Positions 54,811 through 64,000 of a stretch of DNA of 64,000 nt are shown here, piece by piece. The position numbers and the translations under genes are program-made. The notes beneath the pieces were generated by a model. The model ran no database searches. It saw only the letters and a list, made by a program, of their open reading frames with translations, and was not told the DNA's origin. Numbering within the stretch: position 1 is the first letter of the stretch; each line of letters opens with the position of its first letter. Source of the stretch: Donghicola tyrosinivorans (lineage in GTDB: Bacteria; Pseudomonadota; Alphaproteobacteria; Rhodobacterales; Rhodobacteraceae); the NCBI RefSeq assembly GCF_003003355.1, contig NZ_PVTQ01000003.1, positions 310,001 through 374,000 of the forward strand, read 5' to 3'.

Positions 54811-55829
54811 CGGTTCATCATCGTCAGGCGCAGCAGCGCCCGTTCCACCAGTGCCATTTGCGGTGCGGTTTGACCGGCAGAACGCAGGGTCAGGTCGGTA
54901 TCCACCAAGAGGGTGATCGCTCTTTGCAGACGCTCAACGCTCCAGCGGTTGCCTTGGCGTTCCAGCTTGCTGCGGCGGGGGCCGAAGACCGGTGGCTTCA
55001 GGGCGGCAACGCCAGCCGCCGCACCACCGGGGGCCGAGGCCACCACGTGCAAGGTCCGGAAATGGCGCAGAGCCATGATCATTAGCGCGGTCGGGTTGCT
55101 ACCCTGCGCCTCAAGGCGCCGCAGGACGGGGCCAAGCAAATGGGGCGTGCCGTTGGCGACGATGTCCAGCAGGTCATCAACCTCTGCCTCGACCGAGGCG
55201 GGGGCGCAGGCGGTGATATCTGCAACGGTGACGGGTGAACTGTCCTGATACTTATAAAGGGCCAGCTTTTCGATGGTCTGGCGCAGATCGCCCGGCTCAA
55301 TCGTCTGGGCCAGTGCAATCAGGGCATCCATGGCGTCGCGGTCCAGCGGGCCAAGGCCGGCCTCTTGCACGGTGGCCTCGATCTCGTCCCGACCGGGAGG
55401 ATCGTTGTAGATGCCAAGGGCGTAGGCGCTTTGATGGGTCTCAAACAGTTTGCGCAGCGCGGATTTCGCGGCCAACTGACCGGCGGTGATTACGATGTTG
55501 GCATCCCCTTGCGACCAGCTTTCCAGCGCGTTCTGGATTGCCTTGGCGCAGCCGTCAGTGGCGTCTTCGACGAAGGCGCAGCGGGCACCGGGAAAGAACC
55601 CCTGTTCCTTGATGGCATCGGTCAGCAGCGCGCCATCCTTGCGCAGGTCTGCCCCATTGATGCGTGTCAGGCGCATTTCGCCTTCGCCCTCGGGGCCGAT
55701 CAGAGCGGTGATGATTTTTTGTCGCCGGTCGGCCACCCGCATGGGGTCTGCCCCGTACAGCAGAATGCCCGGCCGCGTGGGGTCGGGCCGCGCGATATAG
55801 CTGCGGGCATCGCGCGGGTTCAGCTTCAT
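54807..55829 (-). CDS. holA: DNA polymerase III subunit delta
   Basis: 340 aa, the clamp-loader delta subunit. The N-terminal ILLYGADPMRVADRRQKIITALIG, the middle FFPGARCAFVEDATDGCAKA and the C-terminal HFRTLHVVASAPGG ... ALVERALLRLTMM are typical of the alphaproteobacterial HolA. Start overlaps lptE's stop by 4 nt (ATGA). It follows leuS and lptE in an operon order common in alphaproteobacteria. Confidence 0.92.
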   Translation of the reverse strand: MKLNPRDARSYIARPDPTRPGILLYGADPMRVADRRQKIITALIGPEGEGEMRLTRINGADLRKDGALLTDAIKEQGFFPGARCAFVEDATDGCAKAIQNALESWSQGDANIVITAGQLAAKSALRKLFETHQSAYALGIYNDPPGRDEIEATVQEAGLGPLDRDAMDALIALAQTIEPGDLRQTIEKLALYKYQDSSPVTVADITACAPASVEAEVDDLLDIVANGTPHLLGPVLRRLEAQGSNPTALMIMALRHFRTLHVVASAPGGAAAGVAALKPPVFGPRRSKLERQGNRWSVERLQRAITLLVDTDLTLRSAGQTAPQMALVERALLRLTMMNR

Positions 55830-56320
55830 TTGAGGTTGGCCTCGGCCATCAGGCGGCTGATCGTTTGATCTGCCAGCTGGATTGCGATCCGCTCTTCGGC
55901 GTCACGGCTTGCCGCTTGGGTCGCAACGGTCGAGCCTGTGGCGGAATAGCCTGTGAAGGCGGTCACAACACCGGAATACAGCGCCTCGCCCCCGCCAACC
56001 GGCGCGACCGAGAAGGTCACGCGACCGGTGACCATATAGCGGTTGGTCACCTGACTGCGGGTGATCCCTGAGGCAGATTGGCCAATGCTTATGCTGTAGT
56101 TCAGTTGCAGATCACCGGCGTTGCGGCCGATCCGCTCTTCCATCCGCTCTGCAAAGACATATTCGCTGGCACTGCCAGGTTCGCGCACGGACAGGCGCGA
56201 CAGCAACTGGCCACTGGCGCTTTGGGGCGCCAGCACCGGTTGAAAGCCACAAGCCGCCACCAGCGGCAGAATTGCCGCGCCCAACACAAAGGCGCGGCGA
56301 GAAGGTTTAAACGACCACAT
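55826..56320 (-). CDS. lptE: LPS-assembly lipoprotein LptE
   Basis: 164 aa. Lipobox VAACGFQPV (Cys24) with the LptE-like [12 protein letters not shown] start. The mature part has [22 protein letters not shown] and long beta strands ([27 protein letters not shown]). LptE plugs the LptD translocon in the outer membrane. It overlaps leuS by 14 nt and holA by 4 nt, so the three genes are one operon. Confidence 0.88.
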   Translation of the reverse strand: MWSFKPSRRAFVLGAAILPLVAACGFQPVLAPQSASGQLLSRLSVREPGSASEYVFAERMEERIGRNAGDLQLNYSISIGQSASGITRSQVTNRYMVTGRVTFSVAPVGGGEALYSGVVTAFTGYSATGSTVATQAASRDAEERIAIQLADQTISRLMAEANLK

Positions 56321-58889
56321 TGACGATCCGTCCCGGAACCACGATCAGCTTTTTCGGTGCAGCGCCGTCCAGCGCTTTGACCACAGCTTCGTGGGCGAGG
56401 ACCAGTTTTTCAACCTCTTCCTTCGCCAGATCCTTGGGAACCGACAGCTCGCCGCGGCGCTTGCCGTTGATCTGGATCGGCAGAGTGACCGTATCCTCAA
56501 CCAGCATGGCGGCCTCGGCCACGGGCCAAGCGGCATGGGCGATCAGACCTTCACCCCCCAGCAATGCCCAGATTTCTTCGGCAAGGTGCGGGGTCATGGG
56601 CGACATCAGCTGCGCCAGCGTGCGTGCGGCTTGGCGTTTCGCCTCACCACCGGCCTTCGATTTGGCCAGCGTGTTGGTGAACCCGTAAAGCTTCGCGATC
56701 GAGGCGTTGAAGCCAAAGCTGTCGATGCCAGCGGTCACATCGTGGATCGCTTTGTGCATCTCGCGCAGCAGGGCCTCATCCTGATCATTCGCGCCCGAGG
56801 TATCCTCGGCAGCCTCAGCGGCCAGACGCCAGACGCGGCTCAGGTGCTTGAAGGTCGCTTCGGCGCCCGATGCGGTCCATTCTACGTCCCGCTCGGGCGG
56901 GCTGTCGGAAAGCATGAACCAACGGGCGGTATCGGCACCGTAGCTGGCGATGATCGCCAGCGGGTCCACCACGTTGTTCTTGGACTTCGACATCTTGGCC
57001 GAGGGCACAATCTCCAGCTCGTGGCCGGTTTCCTTGCAGAACGCCTTTCCGTCGCGCAGATCAACCTGCTCGGGGTAGAAATAGACCGGACGCCCGTTCG
57101 ACGGATCTTCGGCCTTATAAATCGCGTGGGTCACCATGCCTTGGGTGAACAGCGCGTTAAACGGCTCTTTCGATTTTTCAGGCAGGTGGCCGGTGATCTG
57201 CATCGCCCGCGCAAAGAAGCGCGAATACAGAAGGTGCAGAATCGCATGTTCGATGCCGCCGATATACTGGTCCACGTTCATCCAGTATTCCGCATCCGCG
57301 GCATCGGTGGGCGTCGTCGCACGCGGCGCGGTAAAGCGGGCAAAGTACCATGAGCTGTCCACAAAGGTGTCCATGGTATCGGTCTCGCGCTTGGCCGCCG
57401 CGCCACAGGTCGGGCACGAACAATCGCGCCACGTGGCGTGGCGGTCCAGCGGGTTGCCGGGCACATCAAAAGACACATCATCCGGCAGCAGAACCGGCAG
57501 GTTCTCTTTCTTCTCGGGAACAACGCCACAGCTGTCGCAATGAACCACGGGAATCGGGCAGCCCCAATAGCGCTGACGGGACAGACCCCAGTCGCGGAGG
57601 CGGAACTTGGTCACGCCTTGACCCACACCCTGACCTTCGCAGAAGGCAATCGCTGCATCGATGGCCGCCTCGCCGGTCTGAACCTCATCGCCCGCGTAGC
57701 CGCGGACAAAGCGCACGGCCTCGGATTTTTGCGGAACGTAAGCTGATTCTTCTGAGTGGAAATACTCATCGGCACCATCCGCATCCACCGTCGCGGGGAC
57801 GAAGACGGGGTTGATGGTCAGGCCATATTTGGTCGCAAATTCGAAATCGCGCTGGTCATGGGCGGGGCAGCCGAAAATGGCGCCTGTTCCGTAGTCCATC
57901 AGGATAAAGTTCGCGATATAGATCGGCAGTTCCCACGCGGTGTCAAAGGGGTGACGGACGCGCAGACCGGTGTTGAAGCCTTTCTTCTCGGCCTTTTCCA
58001 GCTCTTCCTCGCTGGTGCCCATGCGGCGGCAGTCTTCGCAGAAGGCGGCAATCTCGGGATTGTCCTTCTCCAAAGCCTTCGCCAGCGGGTGATCGGGCGA
58101 AATCCCGAGGAAGCTGGCCCCCATCAGAGTGTCAGGACGGGTGGTATAAACCTCAATCCGGTCGAACTCTTCCGGTGCATCCACGGTCGAGAAGGCAAAT
58201 TGCAGACCGCGCGATTTGCCGATCCAGTTCGCCTGCATGGTTTTCACTTTGGCGGGCCAGTTATCCAGTGTGTCCAGCGCCGACAGCAGCTCTTCGCTAT
58301 ATTCGCTGATTTTGAAGAACCACTGGGTCAGCTCGCGCCGCTCCACCAGCGCGCCCGAGCGCCAGCCGCGCCCGTTTTCCACCTGCTCGTTCGCCAGAAC
58401 GGTCATATCAACCGGATCCCAGTTCACGACGGCGTTCTTACGGTAGACCAGACCTGCGTCCAGCATATCCAGGAACAGGGCTTGCTGCTGACCGTAATAT
58501 TCAGGGTCACAGGTCGCGAACTCGCGGCTCCAGTCGATCGAGAGGCCCAGAGGCTTCATCTGACCGCGCATCTCCGCGATGTTGTTGTAGGTCCATGTCT
58601 TGGGGTGACCACCGGTGGCCATCGCCGCGTTTTCGGCGGGCATCCCGAAGGCGTCCCAGCCCATGGGGTGCAGCACGTTATGGCCGGTCGACAGCTTATA
58701 ACGGGCAATCACATCTCCCATGGTGTAGTTGCGCACATGGCCCATGTGGATGCGGCCCGACGGATACGGGAACATCTCAAGCACATAGTACTTGGGCTTG
58801 TCCGCGCTGCGGGTCGCGGTGAATACTCCGGCCTCGTCCCAGGCCTTTTGCCACTTGGCTTCGATTTCGCTGGCTTGATAACGCGACAT
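56307..58889 (-). CDS. leuS: leucyl-tRNA synthetase
   Basis: An 860-aa class I synthetase. The HIGH motif is HMGH (48-51, [14 protein letters not shown]), the KMSKS loop is [15 protein letters not shown] at ~620, and a CP1 editing domain with [22 protein letters not shown] (core TTRPDTLMG) is intact. Zinc-ligand Cys in HCDSCG and CSCPTCG are present. ATG 58889 gives the standard N-terminus ([19 protein letters not shown]); the frame is open for 29 more codons upstream without a good start. Confidence 0.97.
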   Translation of the reverse strand: MSRYQASEIEAKWQKAWDEAGVFTATRSADKPKYYVLEMFPYPSGRIHMGHVRNYTMGDVIARYKLSTGHNVLHPMGWDAFGMPAENAAMATGGHPKTWTYNNIAEMRGQMKPLGLSIDWSREFATCDPEYYGQQQALFLDMLDAGLVYRKNAVVNWDPVDMTVLANEQVENGRGWRSGALVERRELTQWFFKISEYSEELLSALDTLDNWPAKVKTMQANWIGKSRGLQFAFSTVDAPEEFDRIEVYTTRPDTLMGASFLGISPDHPLAKALEKDNPEIAAFCEDCRRMGTSEEELEKAEKKGFNTGLRVRHPFDTAWELPIYIANFILMDYGTGAIFGCPAHDQRDFEFATKYGLTINPVFVPATVDADGADEYFHSEESAYVPQKSEAVRFVRGYAGDEVQTGEAAIDAAIAFCEGQGVGQGVTKFRLRDWGLSRQRYWGCPIPVVHCDSCGVVPEKKENLPVLLPDDVSFDVPGNPLDRHATWRDCSCPTCGAAAKRETDTMDTFVDSSWYFARFTAPRATTPTDAADAEYWMNVDQYIGGIEHAILHLLYSRFFARAMQITGHLPEKSKEPFNALFTQGMVTHAIYKAEDPSNGRPVYFYPEQVDLRDGKAFCKETGHELEIVPSAKMSKSKNNVVDPLAIIASYGADTARWFMLSDSPPERDVEWTASGAEATFKHLSRVWRLAAEAAEDTSGANDQDEALLREMHKAIHDVTAGIDSFGFNASIAKLYGFTNTLAKSKAGGEAKRQAARTLAQLMSPMTPHLAEEIWALLGGEGLIAHAAWPVAEAAMLVEDTVTLPIQINGKRRGELSVPKDLAKEEVEKLVLAHEAVVKALDGAAPKKLIVVPGRIVNVVV

Positions 58890-59171
58890 CTGCGGTCCCC
58901 GTGAATGCTTTGATCTCAAGGCGGGGTGATAGGGCCGCACGCGCCGCTGGTCCAGCAGCAAGGCGGCATTTTGCATGAATTTGGCGTGCTTTGAGGGGGA
59001 ATCGGCGGTCTTTCCGGTCCTCTTCGCCTGTGCGGGGGCTATTCGTCCCCAAAGAGGGCTATGCTTAAGAGGTTAGGCACGAATGTTGCCATATTATCTG
59101 CAACAGGGCTTTGCGGGGCGGCATTGCCCCTCTAACGTGCCTGCAAACGACCGGATTTATTAGTTTAGACG

Positions 59172-60428
59172 ATGGACATTCTTTTTATTCACAACAATTT
59201 CCCCGGACAGTTCAAACATCTGGCGCCCAATCTGGCGGCTCAGGGTCATCGGGTGGTTGCCCTGACCCCTCGGGTGGACAAGCACACGGTCTGGAACGGT
59301 GTGCAGATGATTCCTTACCATCTCAAGGTTTCGGGCCGTCAGTCGGTCCACCCTTGGCTGGTGGATACAGACACCAAGCTGCACCGCGCTCATGCCTGTT
59401 ATATTGCCGCGCTGAAGCTGCGCGATCAGGGCTTTGACCCCAAGGTCATCATCGCGCATCCGGGCTGGGGCGAAAGCTTGTTTGTCAAAGATGTGTGGCC
59501 TAACGCCCCGCTGGGTCTGTTCTGCGAGCTGTATTACCACCCTGAGGGCGGCGGTCTTGGCTTTGACCCCGAATTCCCCGCGCGTGCGCCTGATCAGGAA
59601 TACATGCGGATCCGTCTCAAGAACCTGAGCAACCGCCTGCACCATGAGATTATGGACTTGGGAATCAGTCCCACGCAGTTTCAGGCATCGTCTTATCCAG
59701 AGGACATGCGCCCCCTGATCACTGTTTCCCATGACGGGATCGACACAAAGGCGGTCCGCCCCGATCCTGAGGTCAGATTAACATATGAGGGCCTTGATCT
59801 GACCCGTCAGGATGAGGTGATCACCTTCGTGAACCGTAATCTTGAACCTTACCGTGGCTATCACATCTTTATGCGGGCTTTGCCTCGTCTGCTGCGGGAA
59901 CGGCCCAATGCACAGATTCTGATCGTTGGCGGTGACGGGGTCAGCTACGGCGCCGCGGCCCCTAAGGGGAAGACGTGGAAACAGATGTATATCGACGAGG
60001 TCCGCGATTCGATTCCCGATGCGGATTGGGCGCGTGTCCACTTCCTTGGCCGTATTCCTTATGATGTGTTCCTGAAGATGCTGCAGGTGACGCGGGTCCA
60101 CGTCTATCTGACCTACCCCTTTGTTCTCAGCTGGTCACTGATGGAGGCGATGGCCTCGGAGGCTGCTATTGTCGCCAGCGATGTCGCCCCCGTGGCCGAG
60201 GTGATCAAGGACGGGGAAACCGGCCGTCTGGTGAACTTTTTCGATGGGGATGCCATGGTGGACCGGATCGCCGAGCTTGCTGAAGATGAAGAGCAGCGCC
60301 GTGCTTTGGGGCAGGCCGCCCGAAAGAAGATCGTGGCGGAATATGATCTGGCGTCGATCTGTATGCCGCGCCAGTTGTCATGGGTCCAACAGTTGCACGG
60401 AGCAGAATCGCGCCGTCCGGTGGATTGA
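59172..60428 (+). CDS. glycosyltransferase, GT4-like
   Basis: 418 aa, GT-B fold. The N-terminal domain starts MDILFIHNNFPGQFKHLAPN; the C-terminal nucleotide-sugar site has VNRNLEPYRGYHIFMRALPRLL and the E-x7-E motif LMEAMASEAAIVASDVAPVAE. Donor and acceptor are unknown. It is a single gene with its own terminator; no polysaccharide cluster adjoins it. Confidence 0.9.
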   Translation: MDILFIHNNFPGQFKHLAPNLAAQGHRVVALTPRVDKHTVWNGVQMIPYHLKVSGRQSVHPWLVDTDTKLHRAHACYIAALKLRDQGFDPKVIIAHPGWGESLFVKDVWPNAPLGLFCELYYHPEGGGLGFDPEFPARAPDQEYMRIRLKNLSNRLHHEIMDLGISPTQFQASSYPEDMRPLITVSHDGIDTKAVRPDPEVRLTYEGLDLTRQDEVITFVNRNLEPYRGYHIFMRALPRLLRERPNAQILIVGGDGVSYGAAAPKGKTWKQMYIDEVRDSIPDADWARVHFLGRIPYDVFLKMLQVTRVHVYLTYPFVLSWSLMEAMASEAAIVASDVAPVAEVIKDGETGRLVNFFDGDAMVDRIAELAEDEEQRRALGQAARKKIVAEYDLASICMPRQLSWVQQLHGAESRRPVD

Positions 60429-60458
60429 TTCCCGTGAAACTGTTCTGATCGGCAAAAC

Positions 60459-60486
60459 AAAAGGGGCCCCAAAGGCCCCTTTATTT
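60459..60486 (+). terminator. rho-independent terminator
   Basis: AAAGGGGCC/GGCCCCTTT with a CCAAA loop then ATTTG. It lies between the converging glycosyltransferase and DUF3576-like genes. Confidence 0.85.
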
Positions 60487-60510
60487 GATTCTCAGGATTG
60501 GTTTGCTGCG

Positions 60511-60999
60511 TTAGCGGCCCAGATCGGCAACCCGCAGCTGGCGGGCACGGGTCAGGATCGCATCCTCAACAGCGCGCTGGGTCTCGACGCTGACGGCCTG
60601 ACCATTGCTGGTTTTCAGGGCCACATTCAGCGAACGGGCATCAAGGGCGCTGTCCGACACAAAGATTGTCGCCTTATAAGCACGCCCGCCACCGGGAGGC
60701 GTGCCCAGGCCGGTGACGATCACACCGGTGAAAGGATCGATGGTTTCGATCGGCAGGAAGTTCAGAACCTCAAGCGAAGCATTCCACAGATAGCGATTCA
60801 CCTCGCCCACCTCTTCGCGGTCGGGCTGCTTCAGCAAATCAAGGAATTTCGAATCCTTCGACGTCGGCAGACCTTTCGATGCCAGAAATTCATCCTTGGC
60901 ATTGCGGGGGTCGTTCTGGGACGAGAATTTACCGCACCCTGTCAGAGCGACAGTCGCTATCATAAAGGGGATGGCAAAACGGGGCATCGCGCGAAACAT
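60511..60999 (-). CDS. DUF3576-like lipoprotein
   Basis: 162 aa. A lipoprotein signal (MFRAMPRFAIPFMIATVALTGC, Cys22) is followed by a small domain with RYLWNASLEVLNFLPIETIDPFTGVIVTGLGTPPGG (cut: NRYLWNASLEVLNFLP; IDPFTGVIVTG) that I place in the DUF3576 family. It is probably in the outer or inner membrane, with unknown function. ATG 60999 follows AGGAG by 8 nt. Divergent from the porin; a CtrA box lies between them. Confidence 0.85.
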   Translation of the reverse strand: MFRAMPRFAIPFMIATVALTGCGKFSSQNDPRNAKDEFLASKGLPTSKDSKFLDLLKQPDREEVGEVNRYLWNASLEVLNFLPIETIDPFTGVIVTGLGTPPGGGRAYKATIFVSDSALDARSLNVALKTSNGQAVSVETQRAVEDAILTRARQLRVADLGR

Positions 61000-61095
61000 G
61001 CGGCCTCTCCTGCAAAAAGCAAAGTTCCTTAGTTGCTTAGCGGTCAAAGCCCCATTCGACAAGGCACCTTCACCCCGCGAGCGGCCAAATGACCG

Positions 61096-61110
61096 TTAAT
61101 ATGTGGTTAA
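61096..61110 (+). promoter_or_regulatory. perfect CtrA box (TTAA-N7-TTAA)
   Basis: TTAATATGTGGTTAA is an exact match to the CtrA consensus half-sites with 7-nt spacing. It is ~160 nt upstream of the porin start and ~100 nt upstream of the divergent lipoprotein start. Confidence 0.6.
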
Positions 61111-61271
61111 TAGGGCTGTCATGGGTTTGTGGCAAATGCGCATCACTTACCTGTTTGTTGGTCGTTAGCCGCGATGTCGGCTTGCTTGCAGGGGGGGCTT
61201 GGGTGCATTCAATGCTCATCAAGGCCGGATATCCGGATTGGTACGTGCCTTACGACACAATGAGGGAAAAA

Positions 61272-62225
61272 ATGAAAAAGATTCTTTTCGCGACCACCGC
61301 GCTGATCGCAACCGCAGGTATCGCTTCCGCTGAAGTCGCACTGACCGGCTGGGCCGAAATGGGCATCATGGGCGGCGAGAACGGCGTTGACAACTCGAAC
61401 GACCAGTTTGTTACCCGTGTAGACGCAACTTTCACCATGTCGGGTGAATCGGACAACGGCATCACCTTCGGTGCGTCGGTTGATCTGGACGAAACCGACG
61501 GCGCAACCTCGAACGCTTTCGTTGAAGCGGATCAGGGCGGCGAAACCATCTTCATCTCGGGCGACTTCGGCACCCTGACCATGGGCGACACCGATGGCGC
61601 TCTGGACAAAGCTGTTGCAGAAACCGACCTGATGGGCGACATCGACGACTCGTCGACCGGCTTCTCGGTTAAAGGCATGGCGTTCATGGACACCGTTTCG
61701 GACGCAAACGGCCAGATCGCTCGCTTTGACTACAGCGTTGCAGGCTTCGGTCTGTCGGTATCGGCTGCAACCCCCAACACCGGTGACGCACGTGCGAACT
61801 TCGGCCTGGGCGCAACCTACACCGTTGCACTGGGCGGCGCAGACCTGGATCTGGGTCTGGGTTACCAGGGCGGTGAAGATGCAGAAGGCTGGGGCCTGTC
61901 GGCAGGCACCACCGTTGCAGGCGTGACCATGGTTGCTAACTACGCAGAAGGCATCGCCAACGCTGCTGGTTCGGCTGACGTCGTGACCAAGTACTACAAC
62001 ATCGCAGCAACCTACTCGGTTGACGCTCTGACCGTTGGTGCAAACTACGGTGAGCAGCACGTTGATGGCGTATCGACCCTGAAAGGCTTCGGTCTGGCAG
62101 CAGAATACGACCTGGGCGGCGGCCTGAAGGTTCTGGCTGGTTACGGCGAAAGCGGCGACGACGTCGTTGGCACCCTGGACCAGGCAGCAAGCAGCTACTC
62201 GCTGGGCCTGAAAATGGCATTCTAA
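61272..62225 (+). CDS. outer-membrane porin
   Basis: 317 aa. A Sec signal (MKKILFATTALIATAGIASA) is followed by a Gly/Asp/Thr-rich, beta-alternating mature part ending with an aromatic C-terminal residue (LGLKMAF), the standard outer-membrane barrel signature of the Rhodobacter-type 16-strand porins. GAGGG lies 7 nt before the ATG. Codon use is strongly biased, as expected of a major protein. Upstream leader is long (~170 nt), and it ends at the terminator at 62248. Confidence 0.93.
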   Translation: MKKILFATTALIATAGIASAEVALTGWAEMGIMGGENGVDNSNDQFVTRVDATFTMSGESDNGITFGASVDLDETDGATSNAFVEADQGGETIFISGDFGTLTMGDTDGALDKAVAETDLMGDIDDSSTGFSVKGMAFMDTVSDANGQIARFDYSVAGFGLSVSAATPNTGDARANFGLGATYTVALGGADLDLGLGYQGGEDAEGWGLSAGTTVAGVTMVANYAEGIANAAGSADVVTKYYNIAATYSVDALTVGANYGEQHVDGVSTLKGFGLAAEYDLGGGLKVLAGYGESGDDVVGTLDQAASSYSLGLKMAF

Positions 62226-62247
62226 GATCATCTGATCTTAGATACGG

Positions 62248-62278
62248 AAGAGCAGGCCTTGTGCCTGCTCTTTTCGTT
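62248..62278 (+). terminator. rho-independent terminator after the porin
   Basis: AAGAGCAGGC/GCCTGCTCTT with a CTTGT loop, then TTCGTTTT. Confidence 0.92.
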
Positions 62279-62336
62279 TTGGGGCCATGCGGTTATGTGA
62301 AGGGCAGGCACTTTTAAGGCGAAAAGGCTTAGCTCG

Positions 62337-63821
62337 ATGGCCCAACCCAACGCTGCCGCGATCAAAGCGGCCTATGCGACGGCTTTGAAACAACAGAATG
62401 CGGGCCAGTTCGGCGCTGCGTTCAAAGCCTATGAGGCGATTGTTCAGGCCGCCCCCCGTCTGGCCGAGGCGCATTACCAGATGGGCCGCGTCGCGCTAGA
62501 GCTTTACCGCCCGCGCACAGCCGTTGTCGCCCTGACCAAAGCCGCCCGCCTGAAATCCAACGTTCCAGAAATTCTGCGCGCCAAGGCCGAGGCCGAGGTT
62601 GCCGCGTCTGATCAGGCGCAAGCCCTGAAAACCTTGGGCAAGCTGGTGTCCTTGCGCCCCTCTGACCCCGCGCCAAAGGTTGAGCAGGCCAAAGTCCTGC
62701 AACAGCTTGGCCGCTTTGATGAGGCGCTAAATATCATCGGCAAGCTGCTGAAAAAGCAGCCCGAGGATGGGCAGCTTTATCGCCTGCTGACCTTCCCGCG
62801 CCGGATGCAGGCGGATGATCCTGTGATCCCACAGATGCAGGCGCTGTGGGACCAGCAGCTTAGCGATCAAAGCCGCATTGATCTGGGCTATGCGCTGGCC
62901 AAAACGATGGGCGATCTGGGCCAGCATGATCAGGTGTTCACCTATCTTGATGCGGCCAACGCCCTGCAATGCAAGCAAGCCGCGCCCAATATGGATGGCG
63001 TTGAAGATGAGGCCGCGCAATTGATCGCCGCGCAGCAAGGGGCCAAACTGCCCGCGCTTGCCGCGCCGCAGGCGCCTTCGCCGATCTTTATCACGGGGAT
63101 GCCGCGCTCTGGCACCACTCTGGTCGAGCGGATCTTTGGCCGTCATCCCCAAGTGGGCATGGCCGAGGAAATCGCCGCCGGTTTCCGTCTGGCCCGTGCG
63201 ACGTTGGGGAATAACCCCAAAGCGATGGCGCCGCTGTCGCAAGCCAAGCCCGAGATGCTGTCGGCGGTTGCGCAGCGGATGCGGGTGTCATTGGCCGAAA
63301 CCTCCAGTCAACAGGGGGCGCAGTTCGTCACGGATAAGTCGATCATGACCTATCTGGTGATGCCAGCTCTTGCGGCCGCTATGCCTGATGCCCGCTTTGT
63401 GGTGGTGCGCCGTGATCCGCGCGATGTGGCGCTTTCGATCTATCGCAACCACTTTGCTGACGGTACGCACCGCTATTCCACCGATCTTGAGGCAATCGCC
63501 CGTCAGATCGTAGTCTTTGAACGCTGCATTGACGCCTTCCGTGACACCCTTGGCGATCGGATGATTGAGGTCCGCTATGAAGACTTGGTGGATGATCCTG
63601 ACACCCAGATTCCCCGCCTGATCACCGGCGCGGGGCTGGACTGGAATGACGCCTGCCTGCATCCCGAAGACGCCGAGGGCGCCGTGCGGACACTGAGCCT
63701 TGGACAAGTGCGCGCGCCGGTCTACAAGTCCTCGAAAGGGGGCTGGCGGCGCTTCGAGACCGAGATGCAGCCCTTTATCAAGACGTATGAGGCCCTGACG
63801 CATGTCCCTTTCCGAGATTAA
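62337..63821 (+). CDS. TPR-repeat sulfotransferase
   Basis: 494 aa. Three or four TPR-like helix pairs fill residues ~1-210. The sulfotransferase domain has the PAPS 5'-phosphosulfate loop GMPRSGTTLVER (from residue 255) and the 3'-phosphate motif VVRRDPRDVALSIYRNHF. The TPRs probably position a protein or glycan acceptor. Proteins with this layout are common in marine alphaproteobacteria. The 3' end overlaps the next gene by 20 nt. Confidence 0.9.
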   Translation: MAQPNAAAIKAAYATALKQQNAGQFGAAFKAYEAIVQAAPRLAEAHYQMGRVALELYRPRTAVVALTKAARLKSNVPEILRAKAEAEVAASDQAQALKTLGKLVSLRPSDPAPKVEQAKVLQQLGRFDEALNIIGKLLKKQPEDGQLYRLLTFPRRMQADDPVIPQMQALWDQQLSDQSRIDLGYALAKTMGDLGQHDQVFTYLDAANALQCKQAAPNMDGVEDEAAQLIAAQQGAKLPALAAPQAPSPIFITGMPRSGTTLVERIFGRHPQVGMAEEIAAGFRLARATLGNNPKAMAPLSQAKPEMLSAVAQRMRVSLAETSSQQGAQFVTDKSIMTYLVMPALAAAMPDARFVVVRRDPRDVALSIYRNHFADGTHRYSTDLEAIARQIVVFERCIDAFRDTLGDRMIEVRYEDLVDDPDTQIPRLITGAGLDWNDACLHPEDAEGAVRTLSLGQVRAPVYKSSKGGWRRFETEMQPFIKTYEALTHVPFRD

Positions 63822-64000
63822 CGCCCGCATCGACAAAGCCTGTGCTGACCATGGCCGCGACCGCGCCGATGTGCAGTTGATTGCGGTGTCCAAAGTGCAG
63901 CCGAATGAGGTTGTTGAAGAGGTGCTGAAAGAGGGCCATCGGGTCTTTGGCGAGAACAAGGTACAGGAAGCCGCTGGCAAATGGCCCATGTTCCGCGAAA
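63802..64000 (+). CDS. YggS-family PLP-binding protein, partial (window edge)
   Basis: The first 66 residues only: MSLSEINARIDKACADHGRD, then LIAVSKVQPNEVVEEVLKEG and VFGENKVQEAAGKW. K31 in AVSK is the PLP-binding lysine of the YggS/PLPBP family, which maintains PLP homeostasis; the fold is alanine-racemase-N-terminal-like. The gene continues past the window. It overlaps the sulfotransferase gene. Confidence 0.93.
   Translation, partial: MSLSEINARIDKACADHGRDRADVQLIAVSKVQPNEVVEEVLKEGHRVFGENKVQEAAGKWPMFRE

Overview
The window reads as a chromosome segment of a Rhodobacterales (roseobacter-type) alphaproteobacterium. Evidence for this is a CcrM-type GANTC methyltransferase with its C-terminal RAMA domain, the rimP-nusA-ylxR-infB operon, a secA followed by a secreted 'secA neighbour' protein, the mutY/DUF721/DsbA cluster, and dispersed copies of a GC-rich intergenic repeat (core CTCCGGCGGGGGTAT...GCCAAGATGAA) of a kind I associate with this order. 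No CRISPR array or rRNA is present; one tRNA-Arg(CCT) is.

Layout. 1-12.4 kb is mostly core: LacI-family regulator, tRNA-Arg, glutaryl-CoA dehydrogenase, an AT-rich orphan gene, a membrane winged-helix protein with a small secreted partner, rnhB, ccrM (with a consensus DnaA box in its upstream region), a K+ channel, alkB, mutY, a DciA/DUF721 protein, a DsbA-type oxidoreductase and a CaiB-family CoA-transferase. 12,474-26,445 is a roughly 14 kb integrative and mobilizable element. It is bounded by a 15-bp direct repeat, apparently generated by integration into one copy of the dispersed repeat. It has a tyrosine integrase next to the right end, an AlpA-like excisionase/regulator too short to be found by a 60-aa cutoff, a MobC/MobA mobilization pair with a small gene overprinted inside mobA, and a candidate oriT. 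26.4-64 kb is core again: RlmC/D-type rRNA methyltransferase, a bacterial voltage-gated channel, two L,D-transpeptidases, ferrochelatase, ComF, glutaredoxin, nitrilase, MarR, ubiG, an iminopeptidase, a GAE-type epimerase, the rimP-nusA-infB operon with a leader terminator, mutT-argJ-ppiC, secA, holA-lptE-leuS, a glycosyltransferase, a porin with a perfect CtrA box in its long upstream region, a TPR-sulfotransferase and the start of a YggS-family gene.

The most interesting material is the element's cargo, which looks like two uncharacterized conflict or signalling systems. The first (13.1-15.8 kb) is a tight operon of a GTP cyclohydrolase II homologue, a guanylate-kinase-like P-loop protein and a dCTP-deaminase/dUTPase-fold domain fused to two transmembrane helices, which by eye has lost its catalytic Glu. 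A separate three-helix membrane protein lies tail-to-tail with the operon. It suggests synthesis of a modified guanine nucleotide that is sensed by a membrane-anchored, non-catalytic DCD domain. The second (19.7-23.8 kb) is a three-gene operon of an SMC/RecF-like ATPase, a soluble histidine kinase with a HEAT-like N-terminus, and a response-regulator receiver fused to an aminoglycoside-phosphotransferase-fold kinase. It suggests a phosphorelay from a DNA-sensing ATPase to a protein or small-molecule kinase effector. Both assignments of function are inference; the domain architectures are read directly from the translated sequence.
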